From: CAUZIZ01 sp965218775
GTDB taxonomy: Bacteria; Acidobacteriota; UBA6911; RPQK01; JAJDTT01
Assembly (NCBI GenBank): GCA_965218775.1
Contig: CBDCLS010000005.1
Coordinates: 1,302,001 to 1,366,000 of the forward strand
Length of the DNA stretch: 64,000 nt
Direction of reading: 5' to 3'
The notes beneath the pieces were generated by a model. The model did no database searches. It was given only the letters and a program-made list of their open reading frames with translations, and was not told the DNA's origin. Shown here piece by piece: positions 37,311 to 45,261 of the stretch (within the stretch, counting starts at the first letter, position 1; the number at the start of each line of letters is the position of its first letter). A program made the position numbers and the translations under genes.

Positions 37311-37387
37311 CGTAGTTTTGGGCTCCAGGCCGAAGTCTTGTTCTTCCGAGCCCTTGGCTCGGACGGCGGCCTGGAGCCCACCGGACT
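37311..37387 (-). repeat. REP family B copy, inverted orientation
   Basis: GGGCTCCAGGCCGAAGTCTT ... CGGACGGCGGCCTGGAGCCC forms a hairpin, reverse-complementary to the copies at 21082 and 22902. It ends 10 bases before the ribosome-binding site of the next gene and may separate it from the cytochrome operon. Confidence 0.75.
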
Positions 37388-37400
37388 AAGGAGAAATACC

Positions 37401-38495
37401 ATGTCCTACTATTACGATTTTGAATCCACAGGTCCGGTGCTGAGGCGCATGGGTGAACGTCTGCTCGATCTACGCCAGAAGCTCACCCTGGAAGTCCCTC
37501 CCAAAAACCTGCACGAGAGCCTCCTGTTAGCGACCTGGAACGTCCGCGAGTTCGATTCCACCAAGGGGGGCAGTCGCACCGAAGAATCCTTCGCCTATAT
37601 CGCCGAGATCATCTCCAGCTTCGACCTGGTTGCGCTCCAGGAAGTCCGGGAAGATCTGAGCGCGCTGGAACACCTGCAGGGGATGCTAGGAGCCTGGTGG
37701 GCCTATGTCGTCACCGACGTCACCGAAGGACAACCCGGCAACCGTGAGCGGACAGCCTTCTTGTTCGACAAACGGAAGGTCCGATTCGCAGGAGTTGCTG
37801 GGGAAGCGGTGATTCCTCCCAGGGCCGTGCGAACAACTGGGGTCGATGGAGAAAGGACTACGATCTACGAACCCTCCAGGCAGCTCTCCCGAACGCCTTT
37901 TCTAGCTGGGTTTCAGGTCGGATGGTTCAAGTTCATGCTGTGCACGGTCCACATCGTCTACGGGAAGTCGAAAGCCGATCACCCCCAGCGCGTGGAAGAG
38001 GTGAAACTGATTGCCGAGTTTCTCTCGCGGCGAGCAGACGAGAGGGGCAGTTGGTCGAATAACATGATCTTGCTGGGCGACTTCAACATCTTCCACAGCG
38101 CCAGCGAGACCATGCAAGCGATTATCGATGCGGGCTTCCAGGTACCCCAGGAGCTGCAGGAGGTTCCCGCCTCGAATGTCGGCAGAAAGAAGCGCCGCTA
38201 CGACCAGATCGCTTTCAAGGTCCGAAGCGATCAATTGAAACCCACCGGGCAGGCTGGCGTGTTCGATTTCTTCAAGACCGTCTATCGGGCCGAGGACGAA
38301 GGCATCTACGCTGAGAATATAGGTCCTCGCTACCACACAACAGCCGCAGGTGTAGTGAAGACCAAGAAACAACAGAGCCGCTATTACCTGAGCGACTGGC
38401 GAACGCATCAGATGTCGGACCACCTCCCCATGTGGGTCGAGCTGAAGATCGACTTTGGCCCAGAGTATCTTTCGAAGCTGGCCAACTCGGAATGA
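37401..38495 (+). CDS. Endonuclease/exonuclease/phosphatase-fold protein
   Basis: 364 codons from ATG 37401, preceded by AAGGAGAAATACC. Metal-dependent EEP hydrolase fold: LLLATWNVREFDS (Asn), LVALQEVREDLSALEHL (Glu), MLCTVHIVYGKSKADHPQR, NMILLGDFNIFHS (Asp, Asn) and the terminal SDHLPMWVEL (His) follow the expected order. Substrates in the family include DNA, phosphoinositides and sphingomyelin; there is no signal peptide, so an intracellular nuclease or phosphodiesterase role is more likely. It is followed after 6 bases by the Eis-like gene, so the two are co-transcribed. Confidence 0.88.
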   Translation: MSYYYDFESTGPVLRRMGERLLDLRQKLTLEVPPKNLHESLLLATWNVREFDSTKGGSRTEESFAYIAEIISSFDLVALQEVREDLSALEHLQGMLGAWWAYVVTDVTEGQPGNRERTAFLFDKRKVRFAGVAGEAVIPPRAVRTTGVDGERTTIYEPSRQLSRTPFLAGFQVGWFKFMLCTVHIVYGKSKADHPQRVEEVKLIAEFLSRRADERGSWSNNMILLGDFNIFHSASETMQAIIDAGFQVPQELQEVPASNVGRKKRRYDQIAFKVRSDQLKPTGQAGVFDFFKTVYRAEDEGIYAENIGPRYHTTAAGVVKTKKQQSRYYLSDWRTHQMSDHLPMWVELKIDFGPEYLSKLANSE

Positions 38496-38501
38496 AACGA
38501 T

Positions 38502-39661
38502 ATGCCTAAGATACAGGGACCTCACTCCTGCTCACCCGAAGATCTGCCGCAGGTCATCGCTTTGGTTGACTCCGCGATGCGGGAGGGCTCTGACCAGACG
38601 ATGCTGACCGACTACCCGCTCGTCTACCTGCACTCGAATCTGGAGAATATCCGGATCATCAAGTCCGACGGAAAAGTGGTCAGTGTCGTTCCCTTCCTGC
38701 CCCGTCCCGTGGTGATCGATGCTTGCAGTTTCAACATCGGCATTATTTCTCCCACTGCAACCTACCCTGAGCACCGCAGAAAGGGGTACGGCCTCGGCTG
38801 CTTGAACAGCTGCATCGAGCGAATGAACCAGGTGGGCTGTGAGTTGTCGATCTTGTGGACGCAGGTTTCCACCTTCCCTTTCTACGAATGCGGCGCATAC
38901 CAGGCTGTGCGCTACCAGGGGTGGACCTATGACTGCCGCCACCAGGATGCCCAGCTGTTCCAGAATAATGGGGAGAAGGTCATCCCATACGATCCCGCAA
39001 CCAAGCTCTATTTAGAGGATATCGGAAGGATCCATCGCCAGGACGTCTTCGGAGTGGACCGAAGCCTCGAAGAACAGGAGTTGCTCTTCGGACTACCCAA
39101 GACGACGACCCTAATCGCCCTCAAACAGGACACACCCGTGGGATACCTCATCATCAGCGGTGCCAGCAATAAGCATGGACTGATCGAGGCGGGGGAAAGA
39201 CTTCCGCCGTCGAGACGCTGGTCCACCACACCCTCTCCCGGCTGGAGCCGGAGGAGTCCATCGAGGCCTACGACAACTTGACCCGGACCGGACTGGGTGC
39301 CTTGCTTCAAAGCAGAATCTCAGATCGATGCCTTCTTTACGAAAAGTCCATGATGATTCGAATCAATCAGCCCACCAGGTTTCTCAGACGAATCGGATCC
39401 TGGATCGAGAGGAAAAACGCCGGCGTCAAGCGGGAGTTCTCCCTCCACTTGAGCGACGCAGACGAGCAGATCAGTTTCCACTTCACCGATGCCGGATTGC
39501 AGCTCGGAAAGGAACGCCTGAGCAACCAGGTAGAGACGACACGTCGAGAGCTGACCTCGTGGATTTTCGGACCGCATCCTGCACGTCCCAGCTCGCCTCC
39601 CGAGATCTTTTCAGGGCTCTTCCCATTCTACTTCCCCATCTGGATCCTGGACCAGAGCTAG
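38502..39661 (+). pseudogene. Eis-like GNAT acetyltransferase with SCP2-type C-terminus, frameshifted
   Basis: The first frame (38502-39281) carries the GNAT core: IGIISPTATYPEHRRKGYGL with the acetyl-CoA loop RRKGYGLG, and WTQVSTFPFYECGAYQAV. After LIEAG the frame is lost. Adding one G to the run GGGGG at 39191-39195 gives EAGGKTSAVETLVHHTLSRL and joins the 39278-39661 frame, whose SLHLSDADEQISFHFTDAGL is a sterol-carrier-like domain as in Eis proteins. Restored length is about 386 aa. Eis enzymes acetylate amines in the cytoplasm. The stop TAG lies in the target duplication of the MITE that follows. A homopolymer sequencing error is a plausible explanation. Confidence 0.82.
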
Positions 39662-39836
39662 CCCGCATTTCTCATCGCCTGTCGTAGCGAGGCGTCGCAA
39701 GGGCCGTCCTGGCAAGGCTTGCGACCGAGGCCTCCGCAGTCGTACTTGTACAGTACGTCGAGGAGGCCGACCGAGCGAAACGCAGCCAGGGCGGATGATT
39801 GCGGCGACGTAGTAGACCGGCGATGAGAAATGCGGG
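39662..39836. mobile_element. 175-bp MITE, copy 2
   Basis: Perfect terminal inverted repeats CCCGCATTTCTCATCGCC and GGCGATGAGAAATGCGGG, flanked by CTAG at 39658-39661 and 39837-39840. Same length and a closely similar interior as copy 1 at 10976-11150, but the innermost part of each inverted repeat differs in a compensating way (CACACC/GGTGTG there, CATCGCC/GGCGATG here). Confidence 0.93.
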
Positions 39837-40042
39837 CTAGGGGCGTCCCAGGGGCTGGCTTCCTGTTTCGGACGCCCTCACAGATCCGCAGTCAAGCCGA
39901 TTTTCCCTTTCTCAAACTCTCTACTCGGCGATCACCGATGTTGTATCATCACGAAGGGTTATCGTGGATGAGTGTCCTAGCTCTGTACCAGAGCGGACCG
40001 ACGGACGAAGACAGGCTCTTTCAGGCCTTAAGGGAGAAAGCC

Positions 40043-41467
40043 ATGCAGAGAAGACAGGGATGGATGTTGATCGCTTTAGCTTTTCTGATGTTATTAATGA
40101 CGATACTGCTGTCCCCTCTCATGAATCCTTCCGCGTCCGCAACGGAGACCGAGCCGAACTGGCCTCGCTGGCGTGGGCCTCAGGACAACGGGGTGGCCGC
40201 GAGTGGCGCCCCTCTCCAGTGGGACACAACCAAGAACGTAAAGTGGAAGAAGTCCATTCCCGGAAAAGGCCACTCCACACCGATCATCTGGGGTGACAAG
40301 ATCTTTCTCACGACAGCCGTTCCCACCAAGGAGGTTGAATCCCCAGCAGAGTCTGCGTCATCGGTGGGGCCTCCACCGCCTCCTCCAAATCGGGGAAGTA
40401 AAGGACGGGGCAAGGGGAAACGTGGCCGCCGCGGTGGTCGGCACCCCCAGATCCCGTTGCTGGAACACAGCTTCGAGACGATCTGCCTGGACAAGAACAG
40501 TGGCAAGACACTGTGGCGGAAAACGGCAACCGTTGAGACACCCCACGAGGGGTTTCACCACCGCTATGGCAGCTTCGCCTCCAACTCTCCGGTCACCGAC
40601 GGCAGCCATGTTTTCGCTTCCTTTGGCTCTCGCGGCATGTACGCCTACGATCTCGCGGGGAACCTGGCCTGGAAAACGGATCTCGGTGTGAAACTCAAGA
40701 TGCGGAATGCCTTTGGCGAGGGGACCGCACCGGTCCTCCACCAGGACACACTGGTGCTAAACGCCGACCATGAGGGCTCCTCATTCATCCTGGCCCTGGA
40801 CAAAAGAACAGGCAAGGAGCTTTGGCGCACGGGCCGGGAGGAGCGGAGCACCTGGGCGCCTCCCCTTGTGGTTGAGTACGGCGGTAGAGCCGAGGCAATC
40901 GTCACTGGGACTACGCGAGTGCGCAGCTACGACCTGAGAAGCGGCGAGTTGATCTGGGAGTGCGGTGGTCTGGGCAGCAACCCGGTTCCTGCTCCCGTTC
41001 GCTATGGTGACACGGTGATCGTGATGACGGGTCATCGCCAACCCAATCTTCTCGCCATCAAGCTGGGTCGGAAAGGCGACCTTACGGATTCGGACGCGAT
41101 CGTGTGGACCAACCAGCGCGGTAATTCCTACACCTGCTCTCCGGTGCTCCATGGAGATCAGCTCTACATGGTGACCGATCGCGGCATGGTTAGCTGCTTG
41201 AACGCCAAGACCGGGAAACCCTACTACTCACAGCAGCGATTACCGAATCCATACCAGTTTAAAGCCTCTCCAGTCGCCGCCAAGGGCAAGCTCTATCTGG
41301 CCAGTGAACAGGGAGACGTCATCGTCCTGAAGATGGGAGAGAAATACGAGGTACTCCGGATCAACTCGATGCCGGATCACTTCTTCATCTCTTCGCCGAT
41401 CGTAGTGGATAACGAGCTATTCCTGCGCAGCCAGGACACACTCTACTGCATCAGGGAGGCGGGTTGA
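40043..41467 (+). CDS. Exported PQQ-like beta-propeller protein
   Basis: 474 codons from ATG 40043, preceded by AAGGGAGAAAGCC; a longer frame starts inside the MITE and is unlikely. Signal peptide GWMLIALAFLMLLMTILLSP. NWPRWRGPQDNGVAASGAPL is the classic start of secreted PQQ-type propellers of Planctomycetota and Acidobacteriota. Repeats with AXDKXTGXXXW character are seen in LDKNSGKTLWRKTATVE, LALDKRTGKELWRTGRE and YDLRSGELIWECGGL. A Pro/Gly/Lys-rich loop (PPPPPPNRGSKGRGKGKRGR) interrupts blade 1. No quinoprotein dehydrogenase active-site Cys pair is visible, so it is probably a binding or scaffold protein. Confidence 0.88.
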   Translation: MQRRQGWMLIALAFLMLLMTILLSPLMNPSASATETEPNWPRWRGPQDNGVAASGAPLQWDTTKNVKWKKSIPGKGHSTPIIWGDKIFLTTAVPTKEVESPAESASSVGPPPPPPNRGSKGRGKGKRGRRGGRHPQIPLLEHSFETICLDKNSGKTLWRKTATVETPHEGFHHRYGSFASNSPVTDGSHVFASFGSRGMYAYDLAGNLAWKTDLGVKLKMRNAFGEGTAPVLHQDTLVLNADHEGSSFILALDKRTGKELWRTGREERSTWAPPLVVEYGGRAEAIVTGTTRVRSYDLRSGELIWECGGLGSNPVPAPVRYGDTVIVMTGHRQPNLLAIKLGRKGDLTDSDAIVWTNQRGNSYTCSPVLHGDQLYMVTDRGMVSCLNAKTGKPYYSQQRLPNPYQFKASPVAAKGKLYLASEQGDVIVLKMGEKYEVLRINSMPDHFFISSPIVVDNELFLRSQDTLYCIREAG

Positions 41468-41498
41468 AAGGTCCTGCCGCTGAAAGCGGTTTAGTTAG

Positions 41499-41577
41499 CT
41501 CAACGTTCTGTGACGTATCGGCAGCGCGTTTGCGGAACGCGAAGCGTGTGGCAAATCCGCTGCAGCCCATGGTACGG
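41499..41577 (-). other. Degenerate attC-like site at the distal end of the integron
   Basis: On the minus strand it ends in core GTTGAGC (41505-41499) and contains a stem GCAGCG ... CGCTGC around CACGCTTCGCG. The opposite core is not a clear RYYYAAC. It directly follows the DUF6155 stop codon. Confidence 0.45.
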
Positions 41578-41580
41578 TGA

Positions 41581-42141
41581 CTATTCGTCCTCAGGAAAGG
41601 CCTCGCCGTAGTCATCAGAGAGCATATAGTGGTAACCCCACCCGATATCTGAAGACGAACTCATGATCGCTTCCAACCTGTCCTTGAATTCACTTCGTTG
41701 CTCCTCTGGAAGGCTGAGGACCTTGTCGATCGCCCGTCGGTACATTCGGATGAGGGCGTCATAGAACGCCTCGTCTACGTCTCCAAAATCCACCGTGAAG
41801 TTGTTGCCACACTCCACAAGGAAGGTCATCAATTCCGCTTCACCTAGAGGATCTCCCACGGCCTTTGAATAGCTGCTGATCGTTCTCTTTGCTTTCGATA
41901 CTTGGACGGGCTGGTTGCTGAAGACGTCAGGGTACATGCATTCATGGATTGTCTTCTTGTACGGACCAAGCGGGTCATCGCCAACCGAGAACCGAGCATG
42001 GAGAAATGCCTGATTTTCTTTCGATAAGCGATAGAGGTCCGCGACCAATTTGACCAACTGCGTTTGACCCAGGTTGACTACTGCTGCCTTCACGTCCGAC
42101 CAAGTTGGACTACTGGTTTTCCGTTTCGCACGCAGAGTCAT
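41581..42141 (-). CDS. DUF6155-family protein (integron cassette)
   Basis: 186 codons from ATG 42141, preceded by AAGGAAGGGGA; the longer frame to 42423 runs through the attC. The features LVKLVADLYRLSKENQAFLH, TIHECMYPDVFS, ECGNNFTVDFGDVDEAFYDA and IGWGYHYMLSDDYGEAF match the DUF6155 pattern as I know it. It is a soluble, mostly helical protein of unknown function. Last cassette of the array, between attC 42157 and the degenerate site at 41499. Confidence 0.75.
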   Translation of the reverse strand: MTLRAKRKTSSPTWSDVKAAVVNLGQTQLVKLVADLYRLSKENQAFLHARFSVGDDPLGPYKKTIHECMYPDVFSNQPVQVSKAKRTISSYSKAVGDPLGEAELMTFLVECGNNFTVDFGDVDEAFYDALIRMYRRAIDKVLSLPEEQRSEFKDRLEAIMSSSSDIGWGYHYMLSDDYGEAFPEDE

Positions 42142-42156
42142 TCCCCTTCCTTTGTC

Positions 42157-42218
42157 ACCGAACGGCCTGCCGATCAACGGCGGCGCGTAGAGCCGTGCGC
42201 TGCATCGGCCTGTTGGGC
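42157..42218 (-). other. attC site, 62 bp
   Basis: Minus strand: GCCCAAC (42218-42212), GGCCGATGCAGC ... GATCGGCAGGCC stem, GTTCGGT (42163-42157). The preceding gene ends inside it at 42174. Confidence 0.85.
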
Positions 42219-42943
42219 GGCTGACGCCACCAACGCCAGTGAATGTCGGTAATTCTGTATCGTGATCGACGGTCGAAGACCCTCTAGGTCCTCCGCCAAA
42301 CGCCGTAGCCACTCCTGCCGCTCCGACGACTGCTCCGTGAGGCTTCCCGCCGTGACAAGGCACGGCTGGATAATGGCCAAGATCTCGCCAAGGACAAGAA
42401 GCAGGCCCGGAGTAGCAAACCACGGACCAACGGGGTTATTGGCTTGTCGGTCGGTTCATGCGACGTCAAGGCGAAGTCTTGGGTGGCGTGCGCGGCTATC
42501 CTGCAGAGAGCTTTGTAGCGATCGTGGTGGACGAAGGGTGACGCACCCTCGCCTTCAATAGCCAGGCGCACCTTCACTGGTGTGAATTCACTGCTCTCGG
42601 GCGCCGCACCCCAGGCGAGTTCCCTGTCGGGTTGTATGGAGAAGAGCTGAAGGAGGTTCGTAACCTCCGCGCCAGAACGGATTAGAAGCAGCGCTTCGTC
42701 ATAGTATCCTGCCCAAGCTAAACTTCGGGCAGCGAGCGCTAAGTTGACCAGGCGACGAACACCGGTGAGATGAGGATGAGGCACCGGCTCTCCAACCGCC
42801 ACCAGCGACGCAATCAGCTCCATGCCACGCTGCAGATCATCGACGAAAGCGTCGGGTGCCTTTTCTCGGTGAGCAAGCCACCATTCCCCGGCCTTACGAA
42901 TCTGGATTGCGGCACGTGGTGAGATTCTCACCCGGAGGCTCAA
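42174..42943 (-). pseudogene. Chimera of a ParE-type toxin and an unknown cassette gene, frameshifted
   Basis: Starts at TTG 42943, overlapping the antitoxin stop (TTGA). Residues 1-65 read as a RelE/ParE toxin: MSLRVRISPRAAIQIRKAGE and VGEPVPHPHLTGVRRL. From about 42740 the sequence changes to an unrelated helical protein (LAWAGYYDEALLLIRSGAEV and ALCRIAAHATQDFALTS). Near 42415 the frame shifts; one added base restores GLLLVLGEILAIIQPCLVTA and a C-terminus that runs into the attC at 42174. The toxin lacks its C-terminal half with the catalytic Arg/His region. A deletion that fused two cassettes explains it best. Confidence 0.7.
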
Positions 42944-43167
42944 TTGCCGAGGCGTTTCCTCAACTCAGCAAGCAACTCCTGGCCGTCGACGTACTTGCCG
43001 CGCTGGATATCCTCTACTGCGCCAACAAGCTCTTCCTCCTGCTCCGCTGAGAGCCGGATGGGCTCCGAAGACTCCGTGGAGACGATCGCTACGCGATCCC
43101 CCTCGGCCAAAGTACCCTCCGGCACTTCAACCTTCCCGCCGACGACGGTACCCGAGATGACCTTCAT
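42940..43167 (-). CDS. Antitoxin-like protein of a ParE-type pair (integron cassette)
   Basis: 75 codons from ATG 43167 (MKVISGTVVGGKVEVPEGTL), 4-base overlap with the chimeric toxin start. The N-terminal beta-rich part resembles AbrB/DUF-type antitoxin openings, and the C-terminal helix (EDIQRGKYVDGQELLAELRK) resembles the toxin-binding helix of ParD-like antitoxins. The neighbouring ParE is truncated, so the antitoxin probably has no functional target here. Confidence 0.72.
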   Translation of the reverse strand: MKVISGTVVGGKVEVPEGTLAEGDRVAIVSTESSEPIRLSAEQEEELVGAVEDIQRGKYVDGQELLAELRKRLGN

Positions 43168-43210
43168 GTTGTAATGATACCAGCGGAGGCCCCTTGGGTC
43201 TGCCAGATCC

Positions 43211-43274
43211 GCCCAACGGTAATTCACATCAGCTGCGGCGCGAAGCGCCGTCAGTCTGAATGTGATTGTTGGAC
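43211..43274 (-). other. attC site, 64 bp
   Basis: Minus strand: GTCCAAC (43274-43268), AATCACATTCAGACTG and GGCGCTTCGCGCC hairpin, GTTGGGC (43217-43211). Confidence 0.88.
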
Positions 43275-43299
43275 GGCGATTGCGGGACGGTCCTGGAAC

Positions 43300-43600
43300 T
43301 CAACCAGCCGCTACCGCCGCTTCTTCGCACAGCTTGATCCAGGAGCGTTTCTTGGCCGCCGGGATCAACACATAGTTCTTCATCACCTTGCCGGTTCCAG
43401 GATCGTAGGACAGACCGCGCCCGGCGGCGATCAGTGCCTCGACCCGCTCCGGCGGCAGTTTGAGGAGTAGGTCGCCCCTTGGAGAACATGGCGAACATCT
43501 TCTTGCCCACCTTGAGGCCCTGGGCCCCGCGCCCAGCATTGACTGTTACGCCAGCCACCTTCTCGAAGTGCGCTTTGACGGATGCGTAGGGGTCGGTCAT
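43300..43600 (-). pseudogene. TfoX N-terminal-domain protein, frameshifted (integron cassette)
   Basis: ATG 43600 encodes MTDPYASVKAHFEKVAGVTV and GLKVGKKMFAMFSKG. Removing one G from the GGGG run at about 43475 continues DLLLKLPPERVEALIAAGRG, YDPGTGKVMKNYVLIP and KRSWIKLCEEA, a 99-aa TfoX_N-type protein. In its family the domain is found in competence regulators and small stand-alone proteins. A 180-bp stretch without a gene separates it from the upstream attC. The frameshift is in a homopolymer and may be an artefact. Confidence 0.78.
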
Positions 43601-43785
43601 CGCAGCTCCTCCAACGCTATGATACCGTACTGCCAGATGGCTCCCAGGTGGCGGACGCTCGCGTCGGTGTGGGCAAGGTAGCTTCGAGTTTCCGCCTCGT
43701 AGTGATTCTCGGACCCATCGCCGAACCTTGTCCCTGGGCCGTTGAGTAGTGGCTGTCAGGCGGTCACTCCTACGTTCCACCCGTC

Positions 43786-43844
43786 GTCCAACGACAGGCA
43801 TCAGCCACGGCGTCCTCGCCGACGGTTGAATGCCATTGTTAGAA
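43786..43844 (-). other. attC site, 59 bp
   Basis: Minus strand: TTCTAAC (43844-43838), AATGGCATTCAACCGTCGG, loop, GGCTGATGCCTGTC, GTTGGAC (43792-43786). Nearly identical to the attC at 47291-47349. Confidence 0.92.
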
Positions 43845-43852
43845 GCCACCAC

Positions 43853-44193
43853 TCACAGGAGTTCGCCTAGCTCAACAAGAGCCTCACCGTCCTCCAAGAG
43901 ACCTGCGACTGTGCGGAATCGGCGCCCAAGCACGTCGCGGAGGTGAGCGTTCGAAGTGTTCCCGATCGTGAGCCAGACGATCTGTGGCGGCGGTCCAAAT
44001 TGATCGAGAATGGTCACGAAATCTCCGTCTTTCGTCATTACAATGCTCCTGCCTCTCGCGCTGCTAGAAAGATCTCCTTATCCGCTGCGTCCCGCAGACC
44101 GAGATCACGGACGGCGAAGGCTTCTATGCCTTGTGTGGAGGTCAGCCATGCGGCTAGTGCGGGAGATAAATGCGCATCAAGCCATAGGATCAA
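43853..44193 (-). pseudogene. DUF5615 PIN-like toxin, frameshifted copy (integron cassette)
   Basis: Copy of the intact toxin at 47358-47699. Starts at TTG 44193 (ILWLDAHLSPALAA) overlapping the antitoxin stop. At 44041-44045 it reads CAATGCTCC where the other copy has CAATTGCTCC, a one-base deletion that breaks the frame just before MTKDGDFVTILDQFGPPPQI. The C-terminal half (ending DGEALVELGELL) is otherwise intact. Confidence 0.88.
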
Positions 44194-44414
44194 GCGGCTA
44201 CCACCGGGTGGTCGATACGGCGGCTGGCGAACCTGAGCGCCGCGCGGATGTCGTCGAGCTTTAGATCCGGCAGTTCTTCCAGAACCTGCTCAGCCGATAG
44301 TCCCCCGGCGAGCAGATCGAGAACGTCTGTAACCCGGATACGCATTCCTCGAATGCAGGGGCGCCCCCCGCACTGCTCTGCATCTACTGTGATCCGCTTT
44401 GCCAAGTCTCCCAT
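44190..44414 (-). CDS. DUF433 antitoxin, second copy (integron cassette)
   Basis: 74 codons from ATG 44414, preceded by AAGGAGAGCCTAG. MGDLAKRITVDAEQCGGRPC and IRGMRIRVTDVLDLLAGGLS, with DDIRAALRFASRRIDHPVVAA at the end, match DUF433, a small DNA-binding antitoxin usually paired with a DUF5615 PIN-like toxin. It differs from the copy at 47696 at very few residues (KLDDI versus ELDDI). Its own toxin is frameshifted. Confidence 0.9.
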   Translation of the reverse strand: MGDLAKRITVDAEQCGGRPCIRGMRIRVTDVLDLLAGGLSAEQVLEELPDLKLDDIRAALRFASRRIDHPVVAA

Positions 44415-44501
44415 CTAGGCTCTCCTTGGAGACGATCCTACCACCGTCATGGGCTTCCGACTTCTGCTTCCTTCTTTTCAGGGGTTTCTCTCTCGCTTTG
44501 C

Positions 44502-44589
44502 TTCTAACGGTGGGCATCAGCGGCGCGCTGCAAGACGCAATAGAAACCTGGAACCACAGGCGCGCATCCGCTGCATGCCATTGTTATAC
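44502..44589 (-). other. attC site, 88 bp
   Basis: Minus strand: GTATAAC (44589-44583), AATGGCATGCAGCGGATGCG ... GCGCGCCGCTGATGCCCACC, GTTAGAA (44508-44502). Confidence 0.9.
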
Positions 44590-44596
44590 GTGCAGC

Positions 44597-45064
44597 TTAG
44601 GCACTCTTTTCTCGAACTACAAGGTCGATCTCGCAGTCAAGCACGTGAAGTAGAGCAAGCAATTTGTCGATCGACTTGCGATAGTTAGTTTGGTCTAACA
44701 GCCGATAGAATTGGGTTGCGGAGGTCCCCAGGCGACGAATCATCTCCCGCTTACTCAGCGGACTGGCTTCGACCCGCCGCTGAGCTTCCACGGTGAGCTT
44801 GTAAAGCAGCAGCTCCCGCAAGTAGGCAGGATCTTGGTTGTACTCCAGCACTTGCTCGACGTGAACTGTTCCGTCCCTGCCAGATTCCAGGACATAAGTG
44901 AAGGCTTCGCGGCCCAGCTCCCTATCGACGTACAGCTGGGCCACCTTGTCAGTCGGGGTTGGACGAACCTCTAGCTTTGCGTAGGGAAAGGACAGCGTCT
45001 TGCTTGCTGTCTTGATTTCGAACATCTTTTTCCGGTTGTTGTGCGAAACACTGCGGATCTTCAT
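44597..45064 (-). CDS. HTH-type partner of a DUF4160 protein (integron cassette)
   Basis: 155 codons from ATG 45064. The N-terminal part (IRSVSHNNRKKMFEIKTASK) is a small beta domain resembling DUF2442, and the C-terminal part (SKREMIRRLGTSATQFYRLL, KSIDKLLALLHVLDCEIDLV) is a helix-turn-helix. This fits an antitoxin that also represses the operon. Its start overlaps the DUF4160 stop by 4 bases. The palindromic promoter at 45262-45290 is its likely binding site. Confidence 0.75.
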   Translation of the reverse strand: MKIRSVSHNNRKKMFEIKTASKTLSFPYAKLEVRPTPTDKVAQLYVDRELGREAFTYVLESGRDGTVHVEQVLEYNQDPAYLRELLLYKLTVEAQRRVEASPLSKREMIRRLGTSATQFYRLLDQTNYRKSIDKLLALLHVLDCEIDLVVREKSA

Positions 45065-45255
45065 AGAAGGCCCTCAGCTTGAAGCTCCCGGATGAGCTGG
45101 AGGATTCGCCGGTTCGCTTGTCCCCTCATCGGAAGCCAGTGATCAAGATCCCACTTGACGACGAGACGTCCATCTCCATAGACGTGTACATGTTGTGGGC
45201 TGTGATCGCCGATCCAGGTAATGAAGACGTATCCACCTCGGCGGATCCTTGGCAC
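45061..45255 (-). CDS. DUF4160 protein (putative toxin; integron cassette)
   Basis: 64 codons from GTG 45255 (PRIRRGGYVFITWIGDHSPQ), with HVHVYGDGRLVVKWDL in the middle, the recognisable DUF4160 signature. It is usually the first gene of a two-gene module with a DUF2442 or HTH protein and is suspected to be a toxin. The predicted transcription start coincides with the GTG, so the message may be leaderless. Confidence 0.83.
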   Translation of the reverse strand: MPRIRRGGYVFITWIGDHSPQHVHVYGDGRLVVKWDLDHWLPMRGQANRRILQLIRELQAEGLL

Positions 45256-45261
45256 CGATGA

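Noticed and set aside
41480..41580. attI next to the PQQ gene at the left end of the array
   Set aside because: All attC sites and genes point away from this end and the integrase remnant is at the other end, so this is the distal end of the array.
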